A stretch of 64,000 bases of DNA from Puccinellia tenuiflora. Taxonomy: Eukaryota; Streptophyta; Magnoliopsida; Poales; Poaceae. A program made the position numbers and the translations under genes. Shown one piece after another: positions 22,526 through 33,339 of this stretch (the stretch's first letter is position 1; each line of letters opens with the position of its first letter). The stretch spans positions 1,695,532-1,759,531 of the forward strand of contig QRDG01000473.1 in NCBI GenBank assembly GCA_012064385.1. Direction: 5' to 3'. The notes beneath the pieces are model-generated. The model made no database searches. It saw nothing but the letters and a program-made list of their open reading frames with translations, and had not been told where the DNA came from.

Positions 22526-23883
22526 CTAGATGATACCCCGCGCGTTGCTGCGGGAAATCAAAAGACTCGAAGTTGTTATATCCGTTCTGCATGGTTGTAG
22601 TAAGACAATTTACTAACATAGAAGATATATATTGTCACAATAAAATATTACAAATACCCATGAATATGCTATAAGGAGGTCAAAGTAGTTAGTACAGCTG
22701 ACGGGCTATAGGCACATTAAGGGTGAAATTTCTGTAAGGACAAAAAGAACAAAGCGTTTTCATTCTCCATCTACTTCTCCATCTATTATTGTCACGAGAT
22801 AGAGGCCTGATAGAAAATGTGGAACTCCAGCCCTCACTGTACCATAAGCATATTGCATATATCCATCATTTATTGGTTAACGGAAATGAAATAGTACCAT
22901 AATTCTTGAAATACTATGATAGACCTGCCTTGCCCATAAAAAAGCGATATATGTACACAATTAATATTTTCTTACCAATCTCATACTGCATAATCTGACG
23001 TACTGGACGTTTTATCACGCACTTGGCAGGCAACCAAATGAGCCGTTGCTGCACACCACCGTGATGGACGTTGAGGTTGAGGGTACAAAATCTTACTACA
23101 AAGAAAATAAATAACACCACATGCATATATGAGGCAGAATTTGCAGAAACATAGACAACCAGCCAACCCAGAAATCAGCTACAAGAGGTATAGGCTTATC
23201 GAGAAGGATTGCTTGGCTGCTGTTGAAGGAGTATCGCCGAGGCTACTATATATTGCCCATTAGAAACAAATTCACGAATCAGTACAGACGGCAGGGACTC
23301 ATGATGTTGCCGTGCAGAAGCTTGGGCTGTCACAAACAAAAACCAAATACGCTGCCGGCTGCCGAGACGCGCCAGCAAAGACACAAAAATTTCCTCTGCC
23401 ATGATAGCAGAAGATCAGTCTGATTGGTGAAGCCGGGGAGAGAGAGACTCATGACAGAAAGGATGTGTAACTGGGAACTTCGGGGTGCAACTGGGGATTT
23501 ATAGCCATGATTCATCGGCAATCAAAACGCATATTAATCACTTACTACAGGAGTCCAAGAATCAACGGTTACAACTGAGTGATTACTTTGTTAGAGCTAG
23601 CAAGAGGGAGGCCATGCGACCTTATTGTCAGTTACAAAGCAAAAGTGGAGGGAGATGATTTCAGGAGTCATGCGGGGAAATAAGTGAAGGCAAAAGTGGA
23701 GGGAGATGATTTCAGGAGTCATGCGGGGAAATAAGTGAAGGCAGTGGAGGATGACTCTACAATTTCTTGATGAGTGATTATTTGATGCTACTAATAGAAA
23801 ATGATGACATGTCAAGCTGAGGTGGATGGCTTGCATGTTTAGAGAAATATGTTAGTGGGGGTGATCTACTTAGTTATATAGGA
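22526..23883 (-). mobile_element. Non-autonomous Helitron H1 inside E2
   Basis: On the minus strand it begins TCCTATATAACTAAGTAG (from 23883) after host A and ends with a CCCGC...GCGGGG hairpin followed by ATCATCTAG at 22526, with host T next. This fits Helitron rules (5' TC, 3' hairpin plus CTAG, A/T insertion site, no TSD, no TIR). It has no Rep/helicase ORF. A 51-bp tandem repeat lies within. It interrupts sequence that is continuous in E1, which supports an insertion after E2 integrated. Confidence 0.75.
23640..23741 (+). repeat. 51-bp perfect tandem repeat, two copies
   Basis: Units 23640-23690 and 23691-23741 are identical and begin CAAAAGTGGAGGGAGATG. They lie within Helitron H1. Confidence 0.95.
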
Positions 23884-24980
23884 TAAGGGAGACGGTGTGG
23901 AGCTTTTTTGGTTATGATTGACTAATGTCTTATGTTACTCTGTTACCAGTTAATATTAGATGTTTGCTTCAAATACCTTCTTTGCTAAGCCTAAAAATTC
24001 GTACTGAGTGTATGGTTCACTCGTGCATCCAAATCCCAAAGCCAAACTATCTTGCCAGCTGAGTCCACCATATCTACCTATGCATGGTATTTCTTGCCAT
24101 TCCAAGTAAATTTGTCATGTGCTATCTTTAAAAATTCAAAATATTCCTTTTTGTGCCTCTGTTTTTAAGCTCATGAGGGAGCAATAGAGAGCTAGATATA
24201 ACTCGTGACGAGCAAGGTCATTTCCCCCTTTTCACCCGGTGTCGATGGATTACGTCTTCACTTGAATCAACCCGAGAGTAGCTTAAGCAACAATATAAAT
24301 ATAACTTACTCGCTTCTCTAAAGACCAGCTGCTCTCACAAGTCTAAAAGCCTTGCTTGTTATGGGGGACTAGATAGCTTCTCTGTTGTGAAGTCGTTGAC
24401 AAAAGCATGCATGTCTCAAAATTGTTTTACTTCCGTTTCATAAAAATAAAAAAAAGCTCTAGCACATGACTAATCCCTGCTTCCCTCTGCGAAGGGCCTT
24501 TCTTTTACTTTTAATGTTGAGTCAGTTTTCCTGTTCCTTCTATCTCCACCAAAGCAAACATCTAGCATTGACCCTGGGTATCATTGATCATATTGCATTG
24601 TCAGATTAAACATGAATCTTTATATTGACTTTACCGTTGGAAGTTGATGTTTTTTGCTAAAACTTACATCTTCTTTGTTTTGATTCTCAAACACTTTTGT
24701 CATGGAATTGTTACCTATGTGAATTAATCAAATATGTGGATCACATTGCTTTCATGTCTTTAACGTACTATTTATGAAAGGTTTTGCTTGAATGATTCAA
24801 ATTGGTTATTCATTGCTTTCTTGCTATCAACTATAGACAATTGTTTTGTATCACTTCATTCACATCCTATGCTTTGCATTACTATCTTGATCACGATTGT
24901 GTTGGTTGCATGTCTCATCAAAAATTATTTTGTTATCACTTACCTACTCGAGGACGAGTAGGAGTTAAGCTTGGGGATGC

Positions 24981-26541
24981 TGATACGTGTCAAACGTATC
25001 TATAATTTTTGATTGATCCATGCTAGTTTTGTGATGTTGTCACATGCTTTTATTATCATATTAATTATTTTTATGCATTTTGTCGGACTAACCTATTGAC
25101 AAGATGCCTAGTGCCAGTTTCCTGTTTTTGCTGTTTTTGTATTTCAGAAAGTCCACCACAAGAAATATCGTCGGATTGCCCTGAGACCAAAGGTGAGCCT
25201 GGGGGCCACCCAGGGGCCACAGGCGGGTGCCGGCCGCGACCCCCCTAGGACCCGTGGGTGGGGCCCGCCCCTGCCCCCTGGGCACCGCCTCGGCCCCCTC
25301 CGACGCCTATAAAATCCCTTTTAACCTAAAAACAAGGGGGCGGCCATTATTTTCCAGAAAAGTCATCCCGAGGCGCCGTCAACTCAAACCCTAGTTCGGG
25401 GGTGATTCTGAAGCAGATCCTGGCACTCTGCCGGAGGGGAGATCGATCCCGGAGGGCTCTTCATCGACATGCCTTCCTCCGGGATGATTTGTGAGTAGTC
25501 CCACCTTGGACCTTGGGTCCATGGCAGTAGCTAGATGGTAGTATCTCTCTCTTGTGCTTCATGTCTTATGATCTTGTGAGCTGCCTAACATGATCAAGAT
25601 CGATTATTGTAATGCTATGTGATGTGTTTGCTGGGATCCGATGGATTATAAAGTTATTATCAGATTGTGCATGATTCTTATATGTTGATTTATGTTCTTG
25701 CATGCTCTCTGATGTGCGTAGTTACTTTGGCCAAGTGATTGTGTGTATCTCCAAGAGAGAGTATTTATGCTAGATACTGGGTTCATGCCCCCTTTTGTTC
25801 CTGGGCACGAGTGACAGAAACGTCTAAGGGCGAGGGTGTGATGTTGCTACTAAGGGTAAAACAGCGGTGTTAAAGTCTATTTTGATATTTAATATTGCTT
25901 ACTTCATGCACTTTACTTAATGCAAATGTCTGTTCCTTGCAACTTAATACCGATGGGTGACAGGCTGGATAGCGATCCCACGGTGGACTTTTTAGACAAA
26001 GATGCAGTTGGACTCAACGGTCTTTGTTCATTGTCGTGATGCCTACTTAAATATTATCATGTTCTCTTTGTCATAGCTAGATTAAGTTTGTGTTATAATC
26101 TTATCAATTGCCCAGCTGTAACTTATTTACCCATCATATGAATGTTCTATTTAGTCGAGAGACTCCACTAGTGAACCCATGGCCCCCGGTCCATCTTTTT
26201 ACATTGATTGCAACCTTTATTCATCACTTTTCACCATCATTACTCCTCTATTCCATTTTCATAATTCATCTATTTCACTATACAATTAACCGCTTTGTTT
26301 TCTGCGAGACCGGGAAGATTGACAACCTTTCCGCTGTTGGGGGCAAAGTATTTTGGTTGAGTGTGTGCAGGTCCACGTCTGTTGAAGATTAAGCGACAGA
26401 GATCTTCAACATTCACTTTGTTGTTGATTTCAAGGTCCTACTGGTTCGATAAACCTCGGTTCGTTATCGAGGGAAAATTGCTGCTTGCGACATCTCCGCC
26501 TTCGCTTGGGGCACCACCCGACTCTTCATCAGTAGCAATCA
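24981..26541 (+). mobile_element. 3' LTR of E2
   Basis: 1561 bp, preceded by PPT AAGCTTGGGGATGC (24967-24980) and followed by TSD GTCCC (26542-26546). TATAAAA is at 25308-25314. Confidence 0.9.
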
Positions 26542-26728
26542 GTCCCTAAGTCCGCCGTAGTAGTTGTCAGGTACAACGACGTTAGAAGAATGTGTTGTCT
26601 GCGAGTGAAAAATAAAGTAGTATTTTTTGTGTTTTCGAAATGAGTGATTGCATAACTTAAAACATTGTGTAATGTGAAGGAGTTCCTTATGCAGAAAAAT
26701 GAACCGGAATTCATGGGTCCACTTTTTT

Positions 26729-26735
<7 letters not shown>
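26542..26735 (+). repeat. 302-bp tandem duplication, copy 2, right part
   Basis: After the TSD it continues TAAGTCCGCCGTAGTAG and matches 17136-17322 with roughly ten differences. It runs into the CT microsatellite, where copy 1 has only TTCTCCCTCCCC. Confidence 0.9.

Positions 26736-26777
<42 letters not shown>
26732..26777 (+). repeat. CT dinucleotide microsatellite, about 23 units
   Basis: Uninterrupted CT run. The orthologous place in copy 1 of the duplication (17319-17327) has only a short CT/CCC stretch, so the expansion arose in this copy or was lost in the other. Confidence 0.95.
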
Positions 26778-26781
<4 letters not shown>

Positions 26782-28171
26782 CATGGTGGTGCACCATAGG
26801 CTCTAAATGACAAGTTAGTGTGAGTGCAAGTTCTATGTTTTTTGTTGACAAGACATACTTTCTTTATGTCAAGATGATGCAAAACATCCCTAAGAAAGTG
26901 GGTTATTCGCATGTTTAAAATTAAGTGGTTGAACAACGCATTGTCTGCGGCATGCGCGAGGCATAGACATCGGACGAGGAGTTGTGCCAGTGTGATTTGG
27001 AGTAGAGGAGGGGCGGCACGAGTGCAGGAATGCGACGAGGTGCCATCGGGAGGTCGGACATGGCCAATGCCGACGGAACGTGGGCACAAATGCAATGCCT
27101 TGAAGACCGACAGGGTGGCTGCGGTAAATACTTTAGGGGTGGCGATTGGTGGTTTGCGCGCGTGGAATGTGGGTTCGGACCTCCTTTTTGGAAGGGGCTG
27201 GGATGATGTGTATAGGTCCTCCAAAGAAATAGGGATGAGTGGTTTAGGAACTCCGGTGGAGCCTGTTTTTGATTTGTTTTTTGAGAGTGCGACGGTTTTT
27301 AAAATTAGGGTTGAGTATTGGAAAGCTAATGGAATTGTTTAAGTGAATAGAACAGGGAAAACCCCTACATTTTTTTAAGAAGAAATGAAATCAAATACTC
27401 ATCTCTGAATATAGAGCACAAATGCTAGTCATCGACATAAAATGTATTGTTCAAATCATTTTAAGCACATGCGTAAAACTTACGCAATCCTCATCAAATC
27501 AAATCATAGGCTATCAAAGAAACCGTGACTACTGTGATTGTACTTGAGAAATGACTTAGCATAACAAGACATTCGCTCGAATTCTAATTGAAATCATGTT
27601 TTCATTTTCAGTAATTTCATGGTAACCAAACACATTGAATATGAAATCTCAATTGAATTACAGTACTCCCTCCGATTCATAAAAAATGTCGCCCACTTAG
27701 TGACATTTTTTATGAATCGGAGGGAGTACATGATTCCGTTCCGAAATATGATTCCGTTCCCAAATGATGGCTACAAACTCTTACCATTTAGACCATGGCT
27801 ATTGAGAATTTGAGATTGTACTTAAGAATGGTTAACACGAATTATAAATCCATCTCAGGCGCACGCCGGGTCACACCGACACCGTCAACATGCCCCGCCC
27901 ACACATCACGACGACTCCAACGTGTCCAGCGCTCCCAACAAACTCCGAAAGGCCGTGGGGACTAGCTAGCGGCGCGTCCTACTATACTTGCTTCACATCA
28001 CACATTGACCGGACCTGAAGGGCATCCATCTCCAAATTCCGCGTTAATTTCCTCTACATTCTTGGCGTCAAGATCAGGCGATCCCATACGCTGAAAAGGC
28101 CACAAGCCAGAGCCACCATAGGAAATTCGGCATACCTGGCCTCTCCTCCTCGGCGGCGCATTCGTTCCACC
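26778..28171. other. Unassigned sequence upstream of the F-box locus
   Basis: A 143-codon frame at 26911-27342 (+) and overlapping minus-strand frames have no recognisable motif and are probably chance ORFs in a GC-richer patch. A Stowaway MITE lies at 27666-27726. 27880-28171 becomes GC-rich and probably holds the promoter and 5' UTR of the F-box gene; no clear TATA box is seen. Confidence 0.5.
27666..27726. mobile_element. Stowaway (Tc1/Mariner) MITE, 61 bp
   Basis: CTCCCTCCGATTCATAAAA at the left is perfectly inverted at the right end, with TA on each side (27664-27665 and 27727-27728). The element is almost entirely stem, with a loop of about ten bases, which is unusually short. It lies 445 bp upstream of the F-box ATG. 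Confidence 0.9.
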
Positions 28172-29399
28172 ATGCCGTGCGGCGGGACTTGCGAGCAGTG
28201 GTCTTCCCTGCCCGCCGACCTCGTGCTCGCCGTCTTCGCGCTGCTCCCCTCCGACGCCGACCGCGTCCGCTTCCGCGCCGTCTGCGCGAGGTGGGCCGAC
28301 GCGGCCGCCTCCTGGCGCCCGCGCCCATGGCTCGTCGGCTCCCGCACCGACCGCTCCGGCCAGGGCGCCACCATGTCCTCCTTCTGGCTCTCCCAGGCCA
28401 GCGGCCTCGTCCCCTTCGCCGCCGCCGTGCCGACCGGGCTGGAGTACCTCTCCTCCTCCCACGGCTACCTCGTGCTCTCCGACCCCAGGGCCGTCCCCAA
28501 GGCGATCACGCTCCTCAACCCCGTCACTGGCCGCCGCGTCCCGCTCCCGCCCATCGGGTTCTTCAAGAAGTGGCACGACGTGGCCACCGTCGTGCTCTCC
28601 GACGATCCCGGCGCGGACGCCGGGTGGGCCGCTGTGGCCGCCGGGTTCCCGACCAACTGCCTCGCGTACTACAGCTCCGCCGCCGGAGCGTGGACGCCCC
28701 TGCGCTTCAGCGCCGCCGGCTACGTTGCCGGTGGAGCACTACAGGGGCCGGTTCTACGTGGCCTTCAGGAACCGGCTCTGCGTTCTCCGCGAGCTCGAGT
28801 GCGGCGCGCCCCCCGCAGTCATCCCTCTCGAGCACGCCGACGCCGACGGGGACGGCGGATCTGAAGACGAGGATCTCCCGGGAAGCGGAAGGCGCGTCGT
28901 AGTCGGCACGCACCTGGTGGAGTGCGACGGTGAGCTGCTGCGCGTGTCGGTGCGCGAAGAAGCGGAGTACGGCTCGGACGATGACATGGCCGTCGACGGC
29001 GGGAGCAATACCGCCGGCGGTGGCAGCACGCGCGTGGTTGAGGTGCACAGGGTGGAGTTGATCGGGGACGGCGCGGTAAGGCTGGTGCGGGTAGAGGACC
29101 TCGGCTGGCACTCGCTGTTCCTGGGGAGGAACCGCGCGTTCGCGCTCTCGGCGGCGGAGTTCCCGGCGTGCCGCGTCAACTGCGTCTACCTCTTGGACAG
29201 GCAGGGCCACCCCGACGGGGTCGTCAGGGTGGTGGGAATGGAGAGCCAGTCGGCGCGCCGCGAGGAGACGATCTACCCCGACGATCGCCGGCGAGGATCC
29301 CCTTCGGCTCATATTGACCCCGACGACCCATTATCCTGGCTTCGCCCCTGCCCGTCGGCCGGTTGGGCACGCCGTGGCTGGTTCTTCCCAAGCTATTAG
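28172..29399 (+). pseudogene. F-box protein with DUF295 domain, split by one frameshift
   Basis: F-box proteins are substrate adaptors of SCF ubiquitin ligases; DUF295 members are a large grass-expanded class of mostly unknown targets. From ATG 28172 the protein has an F-box at about residues 10-45 (SSLPADLVLAVFALLPSDAD, then VRFRAVCARWADAAA), followed by the LLNPVTGRRVPLPPI motif and a GFFKKWHDVATVVLSDDP segment of the DUF295 beta region. Near 28724 the sense moves one base forward: from 28725 the next frame reads PVEHYRGRFYVAF and runs to a stop at 29397-29399, with VVEVHRVELIG, LGWHSLFLGRNRAFALSAAE and the DUF295 ending CVYLLDRQ. Both halves are otherwise fully open and together give about 408 residues, the expected length. 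A recent mutation or a sequencing error are both possible. No intron is needed. Confidence 0.85.
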
Positions 29400-29808
29400 C
29401 GGATCATTTCAACATTTATGTATTCAAAATTGAATTTTTTTTCCTGAGGATTATGCCCCTTAAGCATATTGTATCGTGATAGCACCGTGGCACAGCCCTC
29501 GTGTCACTCGGGGAAAACCCTAGGGCCCCAGCCGCCGGCCTCCTCTCCCCGACCTCCCGACCTCTCGTCGTCGCTGGAGGAGGTCGTCCGACGACGGACG
29601 GCGGCGGCTGGGCGCCCATTGTCCATTTTTTTGAATAAAGCGTTGGCAGTTTTCGTATCTGATCTGATCCGACTCTAATTTGGTTTGTCGGCACGATCGG
29701 CTCGGCTGCGTCGAACATCAGCCGCTCGCCGCCTGGTCCATTCGAGACGTGTTGCGACCGGATCACAGTATGCACCGCCGGTAATCTGATGGCATGGAGC
29801 ACCAGACG
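29400..29808. other. F-box 3' flank, unassigned
   Basis: Contains the likely 3' UTR. A GC-rich stretch with repeated CGTCGTC/GGCGGCGG (29510-29620) resembles retroelement debris, but no element can be named. AATAAAG at 29634 is a possible polyadenylation signal. Confidence 0.4.
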
Positions 29809-29820
29809 CCGAGAGTGACG

Positions 29821-32151
29821 AACTGAGATCCAGTGACTTCACTACATGAAGTCACATTGCGACTTTAGACCCTTCATCTTCATCCGATTTCAATCCGACG
29901 GTCCAAATTTTATGTTTGAAATCCAAACATTTTAGAAAAAATGAAAAAAATTCCAGCAAGTACTAGATGTTTTGTTATATATTCTGAGAAAGTTTCTTCT
30001 CCATTGAATTATTGGTTTATGACTTAACTAGCAAATATGCCTGTACGTTGCAACGGGAGACAAAAAAAACCCTATTTAGATCATGGACAACAATTATTAT
30101 AGATGCAAAGCAGATGTGGTAGCGTCCATGTGTCATCCCCCGAAAAGTGGGAGGACAACTCCCGTCGGTTGTCGTAGACAGGACTATCAAGGAAAAGAGG
30201 TCACAATGAAAAGCATCATCCTCCTCTTTTTGACTATTGGTCATAGGGGACAGAGCTTAGAGGGCATGCGAGGAGGCGAGAGAGATTTTTTGCACACTGA
30301 ACAACACCGACACGACGTATTTGAGGCACCAATCGGTCGGGGAGAGTGGGTGAACAACCTTCTTCGCCAACACCAATATGCTGCCTTCTCGTGAACCCGT
30401 CCATATTGGTCATAATAGTAAGCCTGACGACCCGTGTGATGAAGCGCTTTCGCCGATTCCTCGCACATCACGCAAACCTTGTGAATCTTATGTCGGTCCT
30501 ATTTGCAGACGGTAGCCGCTGCCTCGCAGTCACGTCACACGTAGTCGGGAGCCTGCCGACATCATTTGGTGAAGTAGGCGGACACAGAGACAACAAATCT
30601 CTTAGCAACGAACGAAACAATATAGGATGGAACAATCTTTTTTTTTTAATAGCAAACATGCCCGGACGTTGCAATGGGAGCAGAGAAAATTCAAAGTTTG
30701 ATCGAAAAACGTCGGCACGACACAAATTTTGTCCAAAATTGATCGACCCCGCGTAAGCCTAGCCTCAGTTCGCCCCTTCTTAAAAAATCAATATTTTTTA
30801 TTTAATCTACTCTTTTTAAAGTTATTGTTATTTTATTTATTATAATAGTTTGGACAACCTGTAGTGAAACCTGTAGTTTGTTTCCGATACCTCAAGTTTG
30901 AGAGTTACTACACTTGGGGATGTATGCATCTTTGACTCTTATATATGTGTTGGCTGCTGTTTTTATTCAATCGAAGTCAGTCCCAAGCAAGCTTTGAACT
31001 CTCTAAACTTTAACTTGAGTGCACATTCTTCAGTTAACAGAGCATTGTTTGGAAGTGAATTCAGTCCTGACAGCTTGTGATAATATTGGACACCCAACTT
31101 GGCTGCAGAAGCTTTGGGTATGCCATGATGGAACCAAGCAGGCAGCGGATTGAGCGTAGTGTGACGAAGCCACTGGTAGATCCCGGCAGTGAGATTCTTT
31201 TCTGGATGCCGGTAGTCCAAACAAAATCATAGGCCGGAGATAATTGGATTCAGTCATCAACCAAATTCAGGAGCTGATTTCGTGGGTTCAGGCAGCTAGC
31301 TTGATGCCTCCCAGCTCCGGTGCCTGCAAGATCCAGATGCTCAGATCCAGCTCCTCCACGGTAACACACCAAGGAAGAACCTTGACGTACGGGTGCACGG
31401 CCGCACCGGAGGCTTGATGGCTGGCCTGACGGAGGCGGCACACCGACGGCAAGGATCAGAGAGAGGTGGCGCGCCATGGAGGGGTGGTGGAACCACTCGT
31501 TGCTGGCTGTAAGGATACATTGTACCGGCGGCCGTTACCGGCGGTAGGTTGTGCAAGATAGGCGGAGGGAGCGGCGGCGGCCGGCGGGAGCAAGCTCGGG
31601 AACTATTTTTCCTGGATCGAGAGGCTGCCTTCACTCAAGAACGAAGAGGTACGGGCCTCCACAACCAGAATCTGCCTCTCCATGCTAGGTTGGACGACAC
31701 CGCCGCCTCCAGCTCGCCGCGTGTTTGGCGAACACACCGGAGGCTCGCTGGCCTGACGGAGGCGGCACATCGATGAAGTAACCACGGAAACACGCCTTCT
31801 GTTTGAACCGTTTTTCCCACATACGGGTGGCAGGATGGGTAATTATGTAGAGTTTTAGGGGTAATTTTGATGACGTACCAAACCAAACCGCGGAAGCCTT
31901 AATACTTTTATTATTAGGTAGGTATAGATAGCTTTTTAAGGTTAAAACATGAAAATCTATTTAATGATAAACCGTTTATCCGAATGAATCCAAACTTTTT
32001 CAGAATATACAACGACACATATACTACTTGCTGGAAATTTTTCGATTTTTTCAAAATGTTTGATTTCTAACCTCAAATTTTGGACCGTCGGATTGAAATC
32101 GGACGAAGATGAAGGGGCTAAAGTCACAGTGTGAAGTCACTGGATCTCAAT
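29821..32151. mobile_element. MULE-type foldback element, split by a Helitron
   Basis: The left arm from 29821 (AACTGAGATCCAGTGACTTC) is inverted at the right arm ending at 32151. Similarity extends about 175 bp inward, including ATCCGATTTCAATCCGACGG, AGCAAGTA and TATATTCTGA blocks. A direct repeat CCGAGAGTGACG flanks it at 29809-29820 and 32152-32163, compatible with the 9-12 bp TSD of Mutator-like elements. Without the Helitron (30028-31928) the element is about 430 bp, almost all of it arm. No transposase. Confidence 0.8.
30028..31928 (-). mobile_element. Non-autonomous Helitron H2
   Basis: On the minus strand it starts TCTATACCTACCTAATAATA at 31928 (host A at 31929) and ends at 30028 with a CCCGTTGCAACG-containing hairpin and ATATTTGCTAG (host T). 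No TIR, no TSD, and it sits exactly between the arms of the MULE. No Rep/helicase frame. A second, similar 3'-terminal motif lies inside at about 30650-30681. An internal phrase GCCTGACGGAGGCGGCACA occurs twice (near 31424 and 31752), suggesting captured or duplicated sequence. Confidence 0.75.
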
Positions 32152-32163
32152 CCGAGAGTGACG

Positions 32164-32769
32164 TCCTCAAATATGGCTTGGGAGGACAGTACATGGCAAG
32201 ATGTGCTTCGCGGGGTCGGTGCGGCTCAGCTCCGAGATCAGATCTCAGCGCTGCCAATCGGCCCAATTGTCTGTCACTACCGTCGGTCATGGGTGTGGAG
32301 TTGTGCCACTTCGTTTGTCGACACCATGTGATACGTCAAGGCATAATTAGTTGCGGCCGTGGTGCTGACATTGATGGGGAATTCCAAGATGGTTGTGCAG
32401 GAGGACCAGCGGATTTTGATGGCTCATGTCGAGTTCGAGATTACAAGTGATGATGGAGGCGAGTCTTGATGTGGTGAAGATGTGTACCGTCTGATTGGTG
32501 TTTTGCAGCTGTTTCGGCAAGTGGGGGCGACGACACTGGGGAACTTCGTTCCTGGTGGTGCACTGGTGCTCCTTGGGCACCAAGTCTCGACTTCCGGGGT
32601 GAAAACCTTAGGTCTGAACTTCACTGGTTGTAACAGACAATGGGGGATCTCTAGCCATTCTCCTTGTAAGATTCTCACCAAATAAAAGTGTACATATTGT
32701 ATATATATCCACTGCACCATAATAATAAAATGCCTAGGATATCCTCTATTAAGTTTAAGTTGCAAGTTT
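32164..32769. other. Unassigned sequence
   Basis: Moderately GC-rich with short plus-strand ORFs of no known family. A TATTGTATATATATCC stretch near 32695 and CCTAGGATATCC near 32733 may mark the end of an unrecognised retroelement. Confidence 0.35.
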
Positions 32770-33339
32770 GATGTTTTGCTGTTCTGAAACAGAATTTTGG
32801 CATGTACTAAAAATTAAAATCAAATCATTAGAACGTGATTTTAAGCCAATTCCTTCTAGACAGTAATGATCTTTTTTTATCTTTAATTTTATACCTTGTT
32901 TAGATTTTTTAGAGTTGCAGAAGTATATATTTTTTAATTTAATCTTTACGCAGTGTCTAGTTTTAGCACATTGTTGTCTTTATTTACTATTGTGCTTATA
33001 TGCAATGTTTATAGTTTCAATTGGGTCATAGAAGTTAAAATTAGGTTAGTATAGAAGGATAGCCTCGTCAAACTCTTGTGTATGTAGTCCTACATTTCCC
33101 CACCGATGTTCCGAGTAGTGGAGCCATTATGCGTCGAGATCTCCACGACAATATCAAATTATGCTAGCAAGATCTTATGTGCCACGTCATTTCAACCACT
33201 TTTCCTTGTGACACGCTATTGCTCAAGAAATTGACTGATAAGGTTTGTTGCTTCAAGTCCTTAGCCCAGCATGGGGATGGAGCATTTTCCTCGACAATGT
33301 TTTTTCTGCCTCAACAATGTCGAGAGATTTAATGAACTA

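Larger units (their letters stand above)
21070..24980 (+). other. Non-coding 3' internal region of E2
   Basis: About 3.9 kb including the 1.36-kb Helitron; no coding potential of its own. Blocks correspond in order to E1 positions 1-2676 (CAGATTTCTGT at about 21399; paired AAGCTTGGGGATGC motifs at 21837-21850 and 21894-21907; CCATATCTACCTATGC near 24069; GGACGAGTAG before the PPT at 24967-24980). Such long conserved non-coding regions before the 3' LTR are typical of this Gypsy group; their role is unknown. Confidence 0.75.
17438..26541 (+). mobile_element. Complete non-autonomous Gypsy-type LTR retrotransposon E2
   Basis: 9104 bp with 5' LTR 17438-19037, a tRNA-Asp primer site, gag and protease remnants, a long non-coding region with PPT, and 3' LTR 24981-26541. 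The TSD is GTCCC at 17433-17437 and 26542-26546. There is no reverse transcriptase, RNase H or integrase: after the protease stop at 21069 nothing encodes a protein before the 3' LTR. A Helitron (22526-23883) is inserted in the non-coding part. LTR and PPT style are those of Fatima/Daniela-like Triticeae Gypsy elements; the family is not fixed. Mobility would have depended on a partner's Pol. Confidence 0.9.

Noticed and set aside
26911..27342. 143-codon plus-strand ORF as a possible gene
   Set aside because: No motif, no promoter or homology signal, and an overlapping opposite-strand ORF of similar quality.
28724..28864. Continuation of the first F-box frame to 28864 as the true C-terminus
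   Set aside because: It becomes an arginine-rich low-complexity tail, while the neighbouring frame carries the DUF295 motifs through to 29399.
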